DNA from: Aquimarina sp. U1-2
GTDB lineage: Bacteria; Bacteroidota; Bacteroidia; Flavobacteriales; Flavobacteriaceae
Assembly: GCF_017897595.1 (NCBI RefSeq)
Contig: NZ_JAGKIK010000002.1
Span: 310,001 to 374,000, forward strand
Direction: 5' to 3'
Length of the DNA stretch: 64,000 nucleotides
Shown: positions 35,066 through 44,571 of the stretch, one piece after another
Numbering within the stretch: position 1 is the first letter of the stretch
Layout: each line of letters starts with the position of its first letter
Notes under the pieces: model-generated
Seen by the model: only the letters and a program-made list of their open reading frames with translations
The model's database searches: none
What the model was told of the DNA's origin: nothing
Position numbers and translations under genes: made by a program

Positions 35066-35809
35066 ATGGCAGAGGCCTTAGTCATTATTCCTACTTATAA
35101 TGAAATTGAAAATGTGGGGCGTATTATCAAAAATGTATTTTCGCTTCAACGAGACTTTCATATACTTATTGTGGATGATGGTTCTCCAGATGGCACTGGT
35201 GACAAAGTGAAAGAAATACAACAAGATTATCCAGACGGTCTTTTTTTACTAGAACGAACAGGAAAATTAGGGTTAGGCACAGCCTATATCCAAGGATTTA
35301 AATGGGCTTTACAACGATCATATAGGTATATTTTTGAGATGGATGCTGATTTTTCGCACAATCCTAATGATTTGATTCGTTTGTACAATGCCTGCTCAAA
35401 AGGCAATGCTCACCTTGCTATTGGCTCTCGGTATGTTACCGGTGTAAACGTTGTAAATTGGCCGATGAGCAGAGTATTATTATCATGGTTAGCCTCAAAA
35501 TATGTGAGATGGGTAACGGGTATGGATATTCATGACACCACTGCGGGATTTATCTGTTATAAAAGAGAAGTACTTGAAAAGATAAATCTAAACAAGATAA
35601 AGTTTGTTGGATATGCCTTTCAAATCGAAATGAAATTTAAGGCCTATCTGCTGAAATTTAAAATTGAAGAGATTCCTGTAGTGTTTACAGATCGCACCAA
35701 TGGTACTTCAAAAATGAGTAAAGGAATTATCTCTGAAGCCATATTTGGAGTCATTAAAATGAAATTTAAAAGCTTATTTAAGAAGTATGAAATAAGCCAA
35801 GACGATTAG
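35066..35809 (+). CDS. polyprenol-phosphate mannose synthase (GT2)
   Basis: With the ATG at 35066 the protein has 247 residues (MAEALVIIPTYNE). It is a GT-A family 2 glycosyltransferase making polyprenyl-phosphate-mannose from GDP-mannose: nucleotide-binding ILIVDDGSPDGTGDKVKE, the DxD in EMDADFSHNP, and AIGSRYVTGVNVVNWPMSR with the following DTTAGFICYKR are diagnostic of the DPM1 branch. No C-terminal membrane helices, so it is a peripheral enzyme of the short type. Confidence 0.93.
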   Translation: MAEALVIIPTYNEIENVGRIIKNVFSLQRDFHILIVDDGSPDGTGDKVKEIQQDYPDGLFLLERTGKLGLGTAYIQGFKWALQRSYRYIFEMDADFSHNPNDLIRLYNACSKGNAHLAIGSRYVTGVNVVNWPMSRVLLSWLASKYVRWVTGMDIHDTTAGFICYKREVLEKINLNKIKFVGYAFQIEMKFKAYLLKFKIEEIPVVFTDRTNGTSKMSKGIISEAIFGVIKMKFKSLFKKYEISQDD

Positions 35810-35943
35810 GATGATACCCACCGATATGATGATATGGCGATTCCATCTGACCGTTGAAAAACTATAAAAATAAACAGATGAAACGAGCATTAATAAATTT
35901 TAAAAATTACTTCACAAAAGGGAATGTTTAAAATTTTTAATGT

Positions 35944-35978
35944 GAGAGCGTAGTGCTTACATACGTTCTCAATTTTTT
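35944..35978 (+). terminator. terminator after the mannosyltransferase gene
   Basis: gagagcgta (35944-35952) pairs with tacgttctc (35962-35970) including one G-U pair, followed by six T at 35973-35978. An A/T-only inverted repeat lies just before it at about 35888-35942. Confidence 0.6.
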
Positions 35979-36024
35979 AATTATTTCGTTTCCAAACAAT
36001 TAAAAAGATTTAAACGTATGAAAT

Positions 36025-37371
36025 ATGAGTAAGAATAGCGTGCTAATAAAAAATGCAAATATTGTTAATGAGGGAGCGGTCATCAATGCAGATGTACTAA
36101 TAGAGGATGGTTTTTTTAAAGAAATTGCTCCGCAAATAAGCGCCAAAAATGCTAATGTTCAAATTTTTGACGCCGAAGGCCAATATTTATTACCTGGAGT
36201 GATCGATGATCAGGTTCATTTTAGAGAACCGGGATTAACACACAAAGCTACTATAGCGACAGAATCTCGAGCTGCTATAGCTGGTGGAATTACATCTTTT
36301 ATAGAAATGCCTAATACGGTGCCGCAAACAACGACCATCGCCAAACTCGAAGAAAAGTTTGATATTGCAGCAAGCTCCAGCTACGCCAACTATTCATTTA
36401 TGTTTGGGGGGACAAATGATAATTTAGAAGAAATTTTAAAGGTAGATCCAAAAAAAGTAGCCGGGCTTAAACTGTTTTTAGGTTCTTCTACGGGAAACAT
36501 GCTGGTAGATGATCCCAATGTCTTAGAGAACATATTTTCTTCGACAGATCTTGTCATTTCTGTGCATTGCGAAGATGAAGACACCATAAAGGATAACCTT
36601 TCGACCTATACCGCAAAGTATGGAGATGATATCCCGATAGCGCTTCACCCGGTAATTAGAAGTGAAGAGGCGTGTTATATCTCTTCATCTAACGCAGTAG
36701 CTTTGGCAAAAAAAACGGGGGCGAGACTTCATGTATTTCATCTTTCTACAGCAAAAGAGTTATCTTTATTTACGAATAAAATTCCTTTACAAGAAAAAAA
36801 GATTACGGCAGAGGTTTGTATTCATCATTTATGGTTTTCAGACGAAGACTATAAAGAAAAAGGTACATTGATTAAATGGAATCCTGCCGTAAAAACATCC
36901 AAAGACCGTGATGCGTTATTTGAGGCATTGTTAGACGACCGATTAGATGTAATTGCCACAGACCATGCGCCACATACTATCGAAGAAAAAGAAAATGTGT
37001 ATACCAAAGCCCCTTCTGGTGGCCCACTGGTACAGCATGCACTGCCTGCAGTATTAGAGTTTTATCACCAAGGTAAAATAAGCTTAGAGAAGATTGTAGA
37101 AAAAATGTGCCACAATCCGGCTATTTTGTTTCAAGTCGAAAAAAGAGGCTATATCAAAGAAGGATATCATGCCGATGCGGTATTGGTAGATTTAAACGCA
37201 CCATGGACTGTAAATAAAGAGAATATTGCTTATAAGTGTGGTTGGTCTCCCTTTGAAGGAACAACTTTCAAATCTAGAATTACCCATACATTTGTTAATG
37301 GAGGTTTGGTATATAAGAATTTTAAATTTTATGATGTTAAACATGCACAACGATTAACTTTTACGCGTTAA
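36025..37371 (+). CDS. pyrC: dihydroorotase
   Basis: A 448-residue amidohydrolase of de novo pyrimidine synthesis, closing carbamoyl-aspartate to dihydroorotate. Metal-site motifs are VIDDQVHFREPGLTHKATI, the carboxylated-Lys block GLKLFLGSSTGNML, ISVHCEDED, LHVFHLSTAKEL and DVIATDHAPHT. The first metal-ligand segment reads DDQVH rather than the common DxHxH, a variant I associate with Bacteroidota sequences; other ligands are intact. The DUF4296 gene follows in the same direction. Confidence 0.92.
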   Translation: MSKNSVLIKNANIVNEGAVINADVLIEDGFFKEIAPQISAKNANVQIFDAEGQYLLPGVIDDQVHFREPGLTHKATIATESRAAIAGGITSFIEMPNTVPQTTTIAKLEEKFDIAASSSYANYSFMFGGTNDNLEEILKVDPKKVAGLKLFLGSSTGNMLVDDPNVLENIFSSTDLVISVHCEDEDTIKDNLSTYTAKYGDDIPIALHPVIRSEEACYISSSNAVALAKKTGARLHVFHLSTAKELSLFTNKIPLQEKKITAEVCIHHLWFSDEDYKEKGTLIKWNPAVKTSKDRDALFEALLDDRLDVIATDHAPHTIEEKENVYTKAPSGGPLVQHALPAVLEFYHQGKISLEKIVEKMCHNPAILFQVEKRGYIKEGYHADAVLVDLNAPWTVNKENIAYKCGWSPFEGTTFKSRITHTFVNGGLVYKNFKFYDVKHAQRLTFTR

Positions 37372-37452
37372 TTCAGGTCTTCGATTAGAATATGACGTCA
37401 TGTTAACTTTACAATTTATGATATTAGCTGTATCTGTAGCTCAATTAATTTA

Positions 37453-37887
37453 ATGATGAAAAAATATACATTCTTACTAATTTTTATAGTGGCATTTTCT
37501 TGTCAAACGCTGGATAAACCTCAAAAACCGGAGATATTGTTGGGAGAAGACAAAATGGTAGCCATCCTGAGCGATCTTGCTTTTGTAAAGGCTGCCAAAA
37601 CTTCATTCAGAAAAGTATTAGAGACAAAGCACATCAATCCAGAAACCTACATTTTACAAAAACATCATATTGACAGTGCTGTTTTTGCACAAAATAATGC
37701 CTGGTATACGCATCAACAAGAAGCGTATGAACATATTCTTACCCAGGTAAAATCAAACCTGGAAGCTTCAAAAGCCAAGTATGAAGCTATTAAAAAAGAA
37801 GAAGATTCTATAAAAAAAGTGCAGGATTCTGTAAAAAAAGCCAAAGATTCTTTACAAACAACGCTACGAACGAAAAATAAAAAATAG
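37453..37887 (+). CDS. DUF4296 family lipoprotein
   Basis: A 144-residue lipoprotein: signal MMKKYTFLLIFIVAFSC with lipobox AFSC (Cys17), then a DUF4296 domain (MVAILSDLAFVKAAKT, YILQKHHIDSAVFAQNNAWY) and a C-terminal charged coiled coil with the imperfect repeat KKxxDSxKK. Function is unknown. In Flavobacteriia it regularly accompanies dihydroorotase, which lies 81 bases upstream. Confidence 0.9.
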   Translation: MMKKYTFLLIFIVAFSCQTLDKPQKPEILLGEDKMVAILSDLAFVKAAKTSFRKVLETKHINPETYILQKHHIDSAVFAQNNAWYTHQQEAYEHILTQVKSNLEASKAKYEAIKKEEDSIKKVQDSVKKAKDSLQTTLRTKNKK

Positions 37888-37897
37888 AAAATCCCAT

Positions 37898-37938
37898 CGG
37901 CGACACCAAAAGGGATAATACGCTATGGTTTGTCGCCG
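37898..37938. terminator. GC-rich hairpin between convergent genes
   Basis: cggcgaca (37898-37905) pairs perfectly with tgtcgccg (37931-37938). It separates DUF4296 and the convergent SDR gene and probably ends both, though a T-tract is poor. The sequence ccaaaagggataatacgcta inside resembles 62545-62562. Confidence 0.5.
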
Positions 37939-37945
37939 AACTAGT

Positions 37946-38953
37946 TTACTGATTTAAAAAATACGTAGCTGTCTTTTGTATAGCTTTTTCTATAGGAGTA
38001 AAGGTATACGCTAATTCGTTCTTAATTTTCTCATTATTATATACCGAAATCGTTTTTGCATTGTGTATAGTAGATCTAAAAATAGAGCGTTTGATACCAA
38101 AAAGTAAATACCCAATCCATTGAAGGTACCATACACTTTTTAATAAAAATGAAGAAGCCTCTCGAGATGGCGAGGGTTTATCTAATGCCTTGGCTATCAT
38201 AGAGAACACTTTTTTATAGCTTAGATTTTCGCCTACAAGAATATATCTTTCTTGATGATGACTGCCAATCATCAATTGTTGCATAATATCTACAACATCT
38301 TCTATGGCTACATAGCCAGTAATTCCTTGGGTATAATAGCGCAAACCTTTATTGATTTTGCGAAATAAATATCCACTTCCGTTATCAAAAAAACCCGGAC
38401 CAATAATGATTCCTGGATTTACAATCACTGCTTTTAAACCCTCTTGTGTGCCACGCCATACTTCCATTTCGGCACCATATTTTGAAATAGCATATATCGA
38501 CTTTAGCGTTTCAGGATTCCACTCAGCGGTTTCGTCAATACAGGGTTGAATCAGATCATGCTCCAAAGTAGCGATAGAGCTTACATAGCATAATTTTTTT
38601 ATAGCGTGCAATAGACAAAGATTTACAATGTTTGCGGTGCCTTCTATATTAATTTTACGAATTTTCTGGGTATATCTAGGATTAAAAGTGATCCATGCAG
38701 CACAATGGTATACATAATCCACTTGATCAAAAGCTTCTGTTAAAGTCGGGATATCTTCAAGATCAGCTTTTACCCAATCGATCGTATCAAATAGCGTACT
38801 TTCTTCAGCATTAAAATAATAAGAAAATACTTTGCGAGCCTGTTTTTTTTTAGCATCAGATCGATACAACGCACGTATATGTTGTTTTTGCTGTATCAAT
38901 TTTACTAACAAATGGGTTCCTACCAACCCTGTTGCTCCAGTAACTAATATCAT
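37946..38953 (-). CDS. extended SDR: NAD-dependent epimerase/dehydratase
   Basis: A 335-residue extended short-chain dehydrogenase. The N-terminal cofactor motif is [17 protein letters not shown], the catalytic YxxxK is in [14 protein letters not shown] near residue 157, and [20 protein letters not shown] is typical of the dihydroflavonol-reductase-like group. The substrate is not evident. It is transcribed divergently from tyrS with about 110 bases between. Confidence 0.9.
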   Translation of the reverse strand: MILVTGATGLVGTHLLVKLIQQKQHIRALYRSDAKKKQARKVFSYYFNAEESTLFDTIDWVKADLEDIPTLTEAFDQVDYVYHCAAWITFNPRYTQKIRKINIEGTANIVNLCLLHAIKKLCYVSSIATLEHDLIQPCIDETAEWNPETLKSIYAISKYGAEMEVWRGTQEGLKAVIVNPGIIIGPGFFDNGSGYLFRKINKGLRYYTQGITGYVAIEDVVDIMQQLMIGSHHQERYILVGENLSYKKVFSMIAKALDKPSPSREASSFLLKSVWYLQWIGYLLFGIKRSIFRSTIHNAKTISVYNNEKIKNELAYTFTPIEKAIQKTATYFLNQ

Positions 38954-39030
38954 ATCCTCTACTATTCGTTACGAATGTAAGTATATTTTGGATTTCTTTT
39001 CTATTGGTAGTTCAATATTAACCATATTTT

Positions 39031-39038
39031 TATCTTTG
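39031..39038 (+). promoter_or_regulatory. -7 promoter box of tyrS
   Basis: TATCTTTG matches TAnnTTTG, 28 bases before the tyrS ATG at 39066. Confidence 0.6.
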
Positions 39039-39065
39039 TCGCTTGCACAAAGGAAATCTACTGAA

Positions 39066-40361
39066 ATGATCAAAAATTTTATAGAAGAATTACGCTGGAG
39101 AGGGATGTTACATGATGCCATGCCCGGTACAGAGGCGTATTTATTAGAACAAATGCGATCGGCCTATGTTGGTTTCGATCCTACGGCAGATTCGTTGCAC
39201 ATCGGTAATTTGGTGCCCATAATGTTGTTGGCACATTACCAAAGAGCGGGTCACAAACCTTTTGCGCTTGTGGGTGGTGCTACGGGTATGATAGGGGATC
39301 CCTCTGGTAAATCTGCAGAACGAAATCTTCTGGATGAAAAAACATTACGCCACAATCAGGAGGCGATAAAAGCGCAACTATCCAGATTTTTAGATTTTGA
39401 AGGCGATGCGCCTAATACTGCTGTTTTGGTAAATAATTATGACTGGATGAAGAACTTTTCATTTCTTGATTTTATAAGAGATGTAGGAAAACACATTACG
39501 GTTAATTATATGATGGCAAAAGACTCGGTTAAAAACCGAATATCATCAGAATCATCAGAAGGAATGTCGTTTACAGAATTTACCTATCAATTGGTACAAG
39601 GATATGACTTTCTTCATTTATACAGGGGTCATGACTGTACGCTACAGATGGGTGGAAGCGATCAATGGGGTAATATTACCACGGGTACAGAACTGATAAG
39701 AAGGATTGCCGCCGGGAAAGGGTATGCACTTACCTGCCCTTTAATTACAAAATCAGACGGTTCAAAGTTTGGTAAATCTGAAGGAGGTAACGTTTGGTTA
39801 GATGCCAATAGAACTTCACCTTATAAATTCTATCAATACTGGTTAAATACAAGTGATGAAGATGCTGAAAAATATATCAAGATTTTTACATTTCTAAGTA
39901 AAAAAGATATTGAGCAATTGATACTAGAACACAGTCAGGCTGCCCACCTTCGAATATTACAAAAAAGATTGGCAGATGAGGTTACTGTAATCGTTCATTC
40001 GCAAGAAGATCTGGATAATGCAATAAAAGCATCGAACATATTGTTTGGAAAATCTACCTCTGCAGATCTAAAAAACTTAGATGAAGCCACATTTCTTGAT
40101 GTTTTTGATGGGGTACCTCAAGCTGAAATTTCGAAAGAGATACTTTTAAATGGTCTGGGTGTTATCGCTGCTCTCTCAGAACATACCGGTTTTTTAAAAT
40201 CAAACGGAGAAGCTCGAAGAGCACTTAAAGAAAATTCTATTTCAGTAAATAAAGAAAAGGTAAACGACAGTTTTGTTGTATCAGAAAAAGATCTGATTAA
40301 CGATCAATTTGTTTTGTTGCAACGGGGTAAAAAGAATTATTTTGTTATTAGAGTAACTTAG
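39066..40361 (+). CDS. tyrS: tyrosyl-tRNA synthetase
   Basis: A 431-residue class Ic synthetase. The frame is open upstream to 38832, but those codons overlap the divergent SDR gene and the promoter; the ATG at 39066 gives the conserved N-terminus [21 protein letters not shown] motif in [10 protein letters not shown], tyrosine pocket [25 protein letters not shown] variant in [13 protein letters not shown], and a C-terminal S4 RNA-binding domain ([18 protein letters not shown]). Confidence 0.97.
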   Translation: MIKNFIEELRWRGMLHDAMPGTEAYLLEQMRSAYVGFDPTADSLHIGNLVPIMLLAHYQRAGHKPFALVGGATGMIGDPSGKSAERNLLDEKTLRHNQEAIKAQLSRFLDFEGDAPNTAVLVNNYDWMKNFSFLDFIRDVGKHITVNYMMAKDSVKNRISSESSEGMSFTEFTYQLVQGYDFLHLYRGHDCTLQMGGSDQWGNITTGTELIRRIAAGKGYALTCPLITKSDGSKFGKSEGGNVWLDANRTSPYKFYQYWLNTSDEDAEKYIKIFTFLSKKDIEQLILEHSQAAHLRILQKRLADEVTVIVHSQEDLDNAIKASNILFGKSTSADLKNLDEATFLDVFDGVPQAEISKEILLNGLGVIAALSEHTGFLKSNGEARRALKENSISVNKEKVNDSFVVSEKDLINDQFVLLQRGKKNYFVIRVT

Positions 40362-40374
40362 ATTTAATAAAAAA

Positions 40375-40409
40375 CAAAGCCTACCAGAATTTCTTCTAAG
40401 TAGGCTTTG
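40375..40409 (-). terminator. hairpin terminator, best read on the minus strand
   Basis: A 10-bp perfect stem (caaagcctac at 40375-40384 with 40400-40409). The T-run follows only on the minus strand, so it suits the YHS gene ending at 40525 better than tyrS. Confidence 0.65.
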
Positions 40410-40524
40410 CCAACTAACCAATCAATTATTGAAAAAACTTAACATCAACACAGTTCGATGCAACTGTATTATCTTTATATAGAAGGATTTATACTGTTTT
40501 TCGCTAGCATCAAAAAACTTTAAA

Positions 40525-40971
40525 TCACTTCATTTTTAATTTGCCCCAATTCTTATCAGCTTGATTTTTAAGCTTTTCGGGGTTCTCATTTTTCCATTTT
40601 TCTAAAGTGTTCACTCCCCAGGAGTTATAAAACAAATATAATTTTTGATCTCTAATCTCAAAGGTTTTTGGATTAATAGCCACTTTTTCGTTATTCACAG
40701 AGATTGCATATGCGCAATACCCTCCATACTGTGGAACATACTTTTCAGGATTTTTCTTGAATGTATTCAAGTTTTCCTGGGATATAAACTTATAATTTAC
40801 CTGATCATAAGTTGCCACAAATTTGCTATTTCCCTTAATTGCTTTGTTGTTGAAATATTCGGTAACATCATACCCTTCAGCAACAAAATTTTTCTTGGTA
40901 TTATATGCCACGCTTTGAGCATTTATTAGCATACCAAACAAACAGAAAATAATAATTATTTGTTTCTTCAT
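40525..40971 (-). CDS. secreted YHS-domain protein
   Basis: A 148-residue protein with a signal peptide (KKQIIIIFCLFGMLINAQS) and one YHS-type domain: FVAEGYDVTEYFNNKAIKGN, then YKFISQENLNTFKKNPEKYV and YGGYCAYAISVN. YHS domains in heavy-metal and oxygenase contexts often bind metals through such Cys/His, and here Cys in YGGYCAYA is the only obvious ligand. The role is unknown; it is periplasmic. Confidence 0.85.
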   Translation of the reverse strand: MKKQIIIIFCLFGMLINAQSVAYNTKKNFVAEGYDVTEYFNNKAIKGNSKFVATYDQVNYKFISQENLNTFKKNPEKYVPQYGGYCAYAISVNNEKVAINPKTFEIRDQKLYLFYNSWGVNTLEKWKNENPEKLKNQADKNWGKLKMK

Positions 40972-41148
40972 TGTATTCTTCCTTAGTGCATTACGTCTAT
41001 TATGTCGTAAAGAAGAATAAGCCCTTACAGTTTTAACTTAATTATAAGAATTATAAGTCAGTCTCAATATATTTAAATCAACAAAGTGTGTTTTATATTC
41101 CTGATAAAACATCTATACACCATAAAGGACGAGACGTTATTGAAAGTG

Positions 41149-42129
41149 TTACAAAGCCATTAAATTACAACCTCTGATATCACTATGATCAAATCTTCCT
41201 AAAATTTCAAAACTATAGTTTGGATACACTCTCCCTAAGTCTTGAGTAGCTATAAAAGAACATGAATTAATATTTGCCAGGTCAATAATATTAATCCCAC
41301 CGGTTTTGTCATATCCAAGCGACGTGCGTGGGTCTTCAGGATTTCTTATAGATACGCTCATCCACGGCGGACAGTAAAAAATACCATCTCCCTTTGAGTA
41401 CGCCTGAGAAAGTAACTCTGTCATCCCGTATTCACTGTGGATCTGTGAAACGTTAAAACCTCTCTTTAAAATATCATGAAGCTCTTCCCGTATCATTTCT
41501 TTTCTTCTTCCCTTCATACCACCTGTTTCCATAATCACGATATTGTTGTTTGGCGTTATAGAGTAATTTTCTACAAGATCAAGTAAAGCAAAAGAAACTC
41601 CTAAAAGAAGTACTTTTTTATTAGATGATATGCAGTTTTTTAAAACGGCAATCAATTTTTCGGTATCATATAAATAAAAACCGCTTTCGGGTTGCTGATT
41701 GTCTGCAATTAGTTTTTCTACCATGTATACCAAAGACGACCCTTCTCTTTCTAAATATGAAGGCAATAATGCCAGTATAATATAGTCTTTGATGTTTCCG
41801 TAGAAATGTTGAAACCCTTTTCTAAAGCTTTTTTCATAAACACCAAGATCTTGTACATAATGCTTGCTGGTCAGGTTCCCTGTTGTACCACTACTGGTAA
41901 AGATTTTTGAAATAGAGGAATGACCGCTTACAATTTGCTCATGCTTAAAAAGATCAATTGGCAAGTAGGGAATATGATCAATATGAGTTACTGAAGTTTT
42001 GGAGATCCCTAGTAAATTGCAAAATCTTTGATACGTGGCATTATAAATATATTGATGCCTGAAAACTTCGAGAGCAAGTTGCTCAAAATGAGCATGGTTT
42101 TGAATAGAAAAAATAGTTTCAGAAAGCAT
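41149..42129 (-). CDS. LuxE-like acyl-protein synthetase / ANL-family ligase
   Basis: A 326-residue protein related to LuxE and phenylacetate-CoA ligases. The N-terminus includes IPYLPIDLFKHEQIVSG, the ATP-binding loop is IFTSSGTTGNLTSKHYV near residue 80, and SEYGMTELLSQAYSKG near 235 is the adenylate-forming A5-type block. LuxE activates fatty acids as acyl-AMP. No lux reductase or carrier-protein genes lie nearby, so the acid and the acceptor are unknown. The T9SS mini-protein gene lies upstream on the same strand. Confidence 0.87.
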   Translation of the reverse strand: MLSETIFSIQNHAHFEQLALEVFRHQYIYNATYQRFCNLLGISKTSVTHIDHIPYLPIDLFKHEQIVSGHSSISKIFTSSGTTGNLTSKHYVQDLGVYEKSFRKGFQHFYGNIKDYIILALLPSYLEREGSSLVYMVEKLIADNQQPESGFYLYDTEKLIAVLKNCISSNKKVLLLGVSFALLDLVENYSITPNNNIVIMETGGMKGRRKEMIREELHDILKRGFNVSQIHSEYGMTELLSQAYSKGDGIFYCPPWMSVSIRNPEDPRTSLGYDKTGGINIIDLANINSCSFIATQDLGRVYPNYSFEILGRFDHSDIRGCNLMAL

Positions 42130-42230
42130 CTACATGTATTCTAAAATAATAGAACAAAGGTAAAAAAGAGTTCGCAGATAATAGCATTTCTAAAAAAGAT
42201 GGAATAACGTTAAAATCTTGTAGATTATAC

Positions 42231-42581
42231 CTATTCGAGTATAAGTTTTAAAGTTTTTTGGTGCGTTTTGTCTTCTGTAACTTTTAGGATATAAACTCCA
42301 GGAGGAAAAGTACTAATGTCGAGTTCTTTGCCAATAAGAACTTTAAAAAGCATCAGTTTTCCTAAAACATTAAAAATTCGTACTGTCTTGGTATGTTGTG
42401 AATCTGAAGTAATATAAAGCACGTCTCTTGTGGCCGGACTTTGATAAACCTGAAGTCCTGCAATATCTTCTTGAGATTTTGTTTTAGTGTTTGTATACGC
42501 ACTAATTTGAGCTTGAATTCCTGTAGTAAAGGAAAAGCATATGAGTCCAACGAATATAAATAGCAAGTAGATTTTTCTCAT
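42231..42581 (-). CDS. small secreted protein with T9SS type A sorting domain
   Basis: A 116-residue protein: signal peptide ending near GIQAQ, a short linker, then a C-terminal sorting domain (about residues 42-116) with VRIFNVLGKLMLFK, ISTFPPGVYILKVTED and the terminal KTLKLILE typical of type IX secretion substrates. There is almost no cargo ahead of the domain. It is in the same orientation as the LuxE-like gene, with a 101-base gap. Confidence 0.85.
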   Translation of the reverse strand: MRKIYLLFIFVGLICFSFTTGIQAQISAYTNTKTKSQEDIAGLQVYQSPATRDVLYITSDSQHTKTVRIFNVLGKLMLFKVLIGKELDISTFPPGVYILKVTEDKTHQKTLKLILE

Positions 42582-43157
42582 AAAAAGTTATTTTGGGACG
42601 TTAAAGATACAATTTAAAATTAATATTACTCAAAAAGTTTTCTATACGTTACTGTTAAATATGGATTGAATGGATGTTCTATAATAGAATTACGGTTTTC
42701 CCTCAATAACTGAGTTTGAATCTTTTCATGTTTACATTCATAGCTAAATTAATATAATGTACTATGAATATGATTCACTAAAGAATCAAATTTTGGTCAT
42801 GCTAATGTAGTGGTTCGTTTTGGTACAATGTACATAGAGACCCTGAAACGCTCCCGTGCTTTAGTATTTATGGTGAGGTCAAATTTGTGTCATTTAATAT
42901 TCATGCAACTATAGTTGAAATTTATGTTTAATTTTCTACAAAATTAGCTACATACTATTACCCATGATGAATACTAAAGAAACAAAATGTCTACTATCTA
43001 TAATTTTGAAATAAAAAAATAATAGTGCATATTTGTTCTATTATGAAGCTGTAAAGAATAAAGCACAAATGTGCATCTGATTTTTAATAGAATGGATAGC
43101 TACACCACATAGTAGCTTATTTACTTCTCTGTTTTCTTTAATTTTTTAATTCTTTAC
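42582..43157. other. long intergenic region with no recognised feature
   Basis: These 576 A/T-rich bases separate the divergent T9SS mini-protein and MATE genes. I found no tRNA-like TpsiC box, no TAnnTTTG next to either gene, no long open frame and no match to the repeat families of this window. A decayed gene is possible but not shown. Confidence 0.4.
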
Positions 43158-44567
43158 ATGATGGCTCAAGATACACTCACAATACATCAATTATTTTCTT
43201 ATTTCAAAATTGCAGTTTCGGGTAGGGAACAGGATTTTACCACCGGTAGTGTTCGACGTGCAATTTTTATGCTCTCTGTACCCATGGTACTAGAAATGAT
43301 GATGGAATCTGTTTTCTTTTTGGTAGATGCATATTTTGTATCTAGTCTGGGGGCTAATGCCATTGCCACAGTTGGTTTAACAGAATCTGTACTTACCCTG
43401 GTCTATGCTGTTGCTATTGGTCTAAGCATGGGTATTACCGCTATAGTAGCTCGTAGAACCGGTGAGAAAGATATACCAGGTGCTTCTCGTGCCGCAGTAC
43501 AATCTATATTTTTAGGTATTGCTATCGCAGCTATAATTAGTGGTGTTGGGATCTTATTTCCGAAGGAAATTTTGAAACTCATGGGAGCAGCCCCTGATTT
43601 GATTATAGACGGTTATCAATATACCCAGGTATTGTTGGGGGGCAATGTGACGATTATGCTGTTGTTTTTGATTAATGCTATATTTAGAGGTGCAGGAGAT
43701 GCTGCGGTAGCGATGAAAGTTTTGCTATTTTCTAATCTTTTGAATATCGTTTTGGATCCACTCTTCATTTTCGGGTTTGGGCCCGTACCGGCATTTGGAG
43801 TACAGGGGGCGGCAATTGCAACCACTATCGGTAGGGGTAGTGCTGTAATTTTTCAATTAGTACTACTTTTTTATGGTTGGAGTAAAATTAAGATAGGCAT
43901 CAAGGATCTTGTTTTTCGAGCTGGAATTATGCTGAATCTGATTAAAGTTTCCCTTGGCGGAATAGGTCAATTTATTATAGGAACTTCGAGTTGGGTATTT
44001 TTAATGCGTATTATGGCAGAATTTGGTAGCGAAGTATTAGCTGGATATACCATAGCCATAAGAGTGTTAATGTTTACCTTGATGCCATCCTGGGGGATGA
44101 GTAATGCTGCAGCAACACTGGTAGGGCAAAATTTGGGAGCTCAAAAGCCAGATCGAGCCGAAAAATCGGTTTGGAAAACCGGAAAATACAATGCCTATTT
44201 TATGTTGATCGTATCGATATTTTATTTGTTATTGGCAGAGGTAATCCTTACGATTTTTAGTAGTGAAGCACTAGTTATAAGCTACGGGGCTCTAAGCTTG
44301 CGTGTGATTGCAACAGGATATGTTTTTTATGCCTACGGTATGGTGATCATACAATCGTTTAATGGCGCTGGTGATACCAAAACACCAACAATTATTAATT
44401 TCTTTTGTTTTTGGATGTTTCAATTGCCCTTTGCGTATTGGGCAGCCATAATTCTAGACTGGGGTGCTATAGGGGTATTAATAGCAATTACTTTAGCCGA
44501 ATTGCTTATTGCTGTGATCGGAATTATTTGGTTTAAAAAAGGAAAATGGAAGCAAGTGGCGGTGTGA
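43158..44567 (+). CDS. MATE family efflux transporter
   Basis: A 469-residue inner-membrane antiporter with twelve predicted helices in two homologous halves, the first opening with LSVPMVLEMMMESVFFLVDA and the second around SSWVFLMRIMAEFGSEVLAG. NAIFRGAGDAAVAMK and FNGAGDTKTPT are the paired loops typical of MATE exporters. It probably exports cationic compounds with Na+ or H+. Two ATGs are adjacent at the start. A repeat block begins directly after the stop codon. Confidence 0.92.
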   Translation: MMAQDTLTIHQLFSYFKIAVSGREQDFTTGSVRRAIFMLSVPMVLEMMMESVFFLVDAYFVSSLGANAIATVGLTESVLTLVYAVAIGLSMGITAIVARRTGEKDIPGASRAAVQSIFLGIAIAAIISGVGILFPKEILKLMGAAPDLIIDGYQYTQVLLGGNVTIMLLFLINAIFRGAGDAAVAMKVLLFSNLLNIVLDPLFIFGFGPVPAFGVQGAAIATTIGRGSAVIFQLVLLFYGWSKIKIGIKDLVFRAGIMLNLIKVSLGGIGQFIIGTSSWVFLMRIMAEFGSEVLAGYTIAIRVLMFTLMPSWGMSNAAATLVGQNLGAQKPDRAEKSVWKTGKYNAYFMLIVSIFYLLLAEVILTIFSSEALVISYGALSLRVIATGYVFYAYGMVIIQSFNGAGDTKTPTIINFFCFWMFQLPFAYWAAIILDWGAIGVLIAITLAELLIAVIGIIWFKKGKWKQVAV

Positions 44568-44571
44568 TGAT

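Noticed and set aside
38832-39065. Upstream in-frame extension of tyrS by 78 codons
   Set aside because: It overlaps the divergent SDR gene and includes the tyrS promoter; the ATG at 39066 gives the conserved N-terminus.
42805-42900. tRNA-like or small structured RNA in the MATE upstream region
   Set aside because: ggttcgttttgg resembles part of a T-arm but no acceptor stem or anticodon arm can be folded around it.
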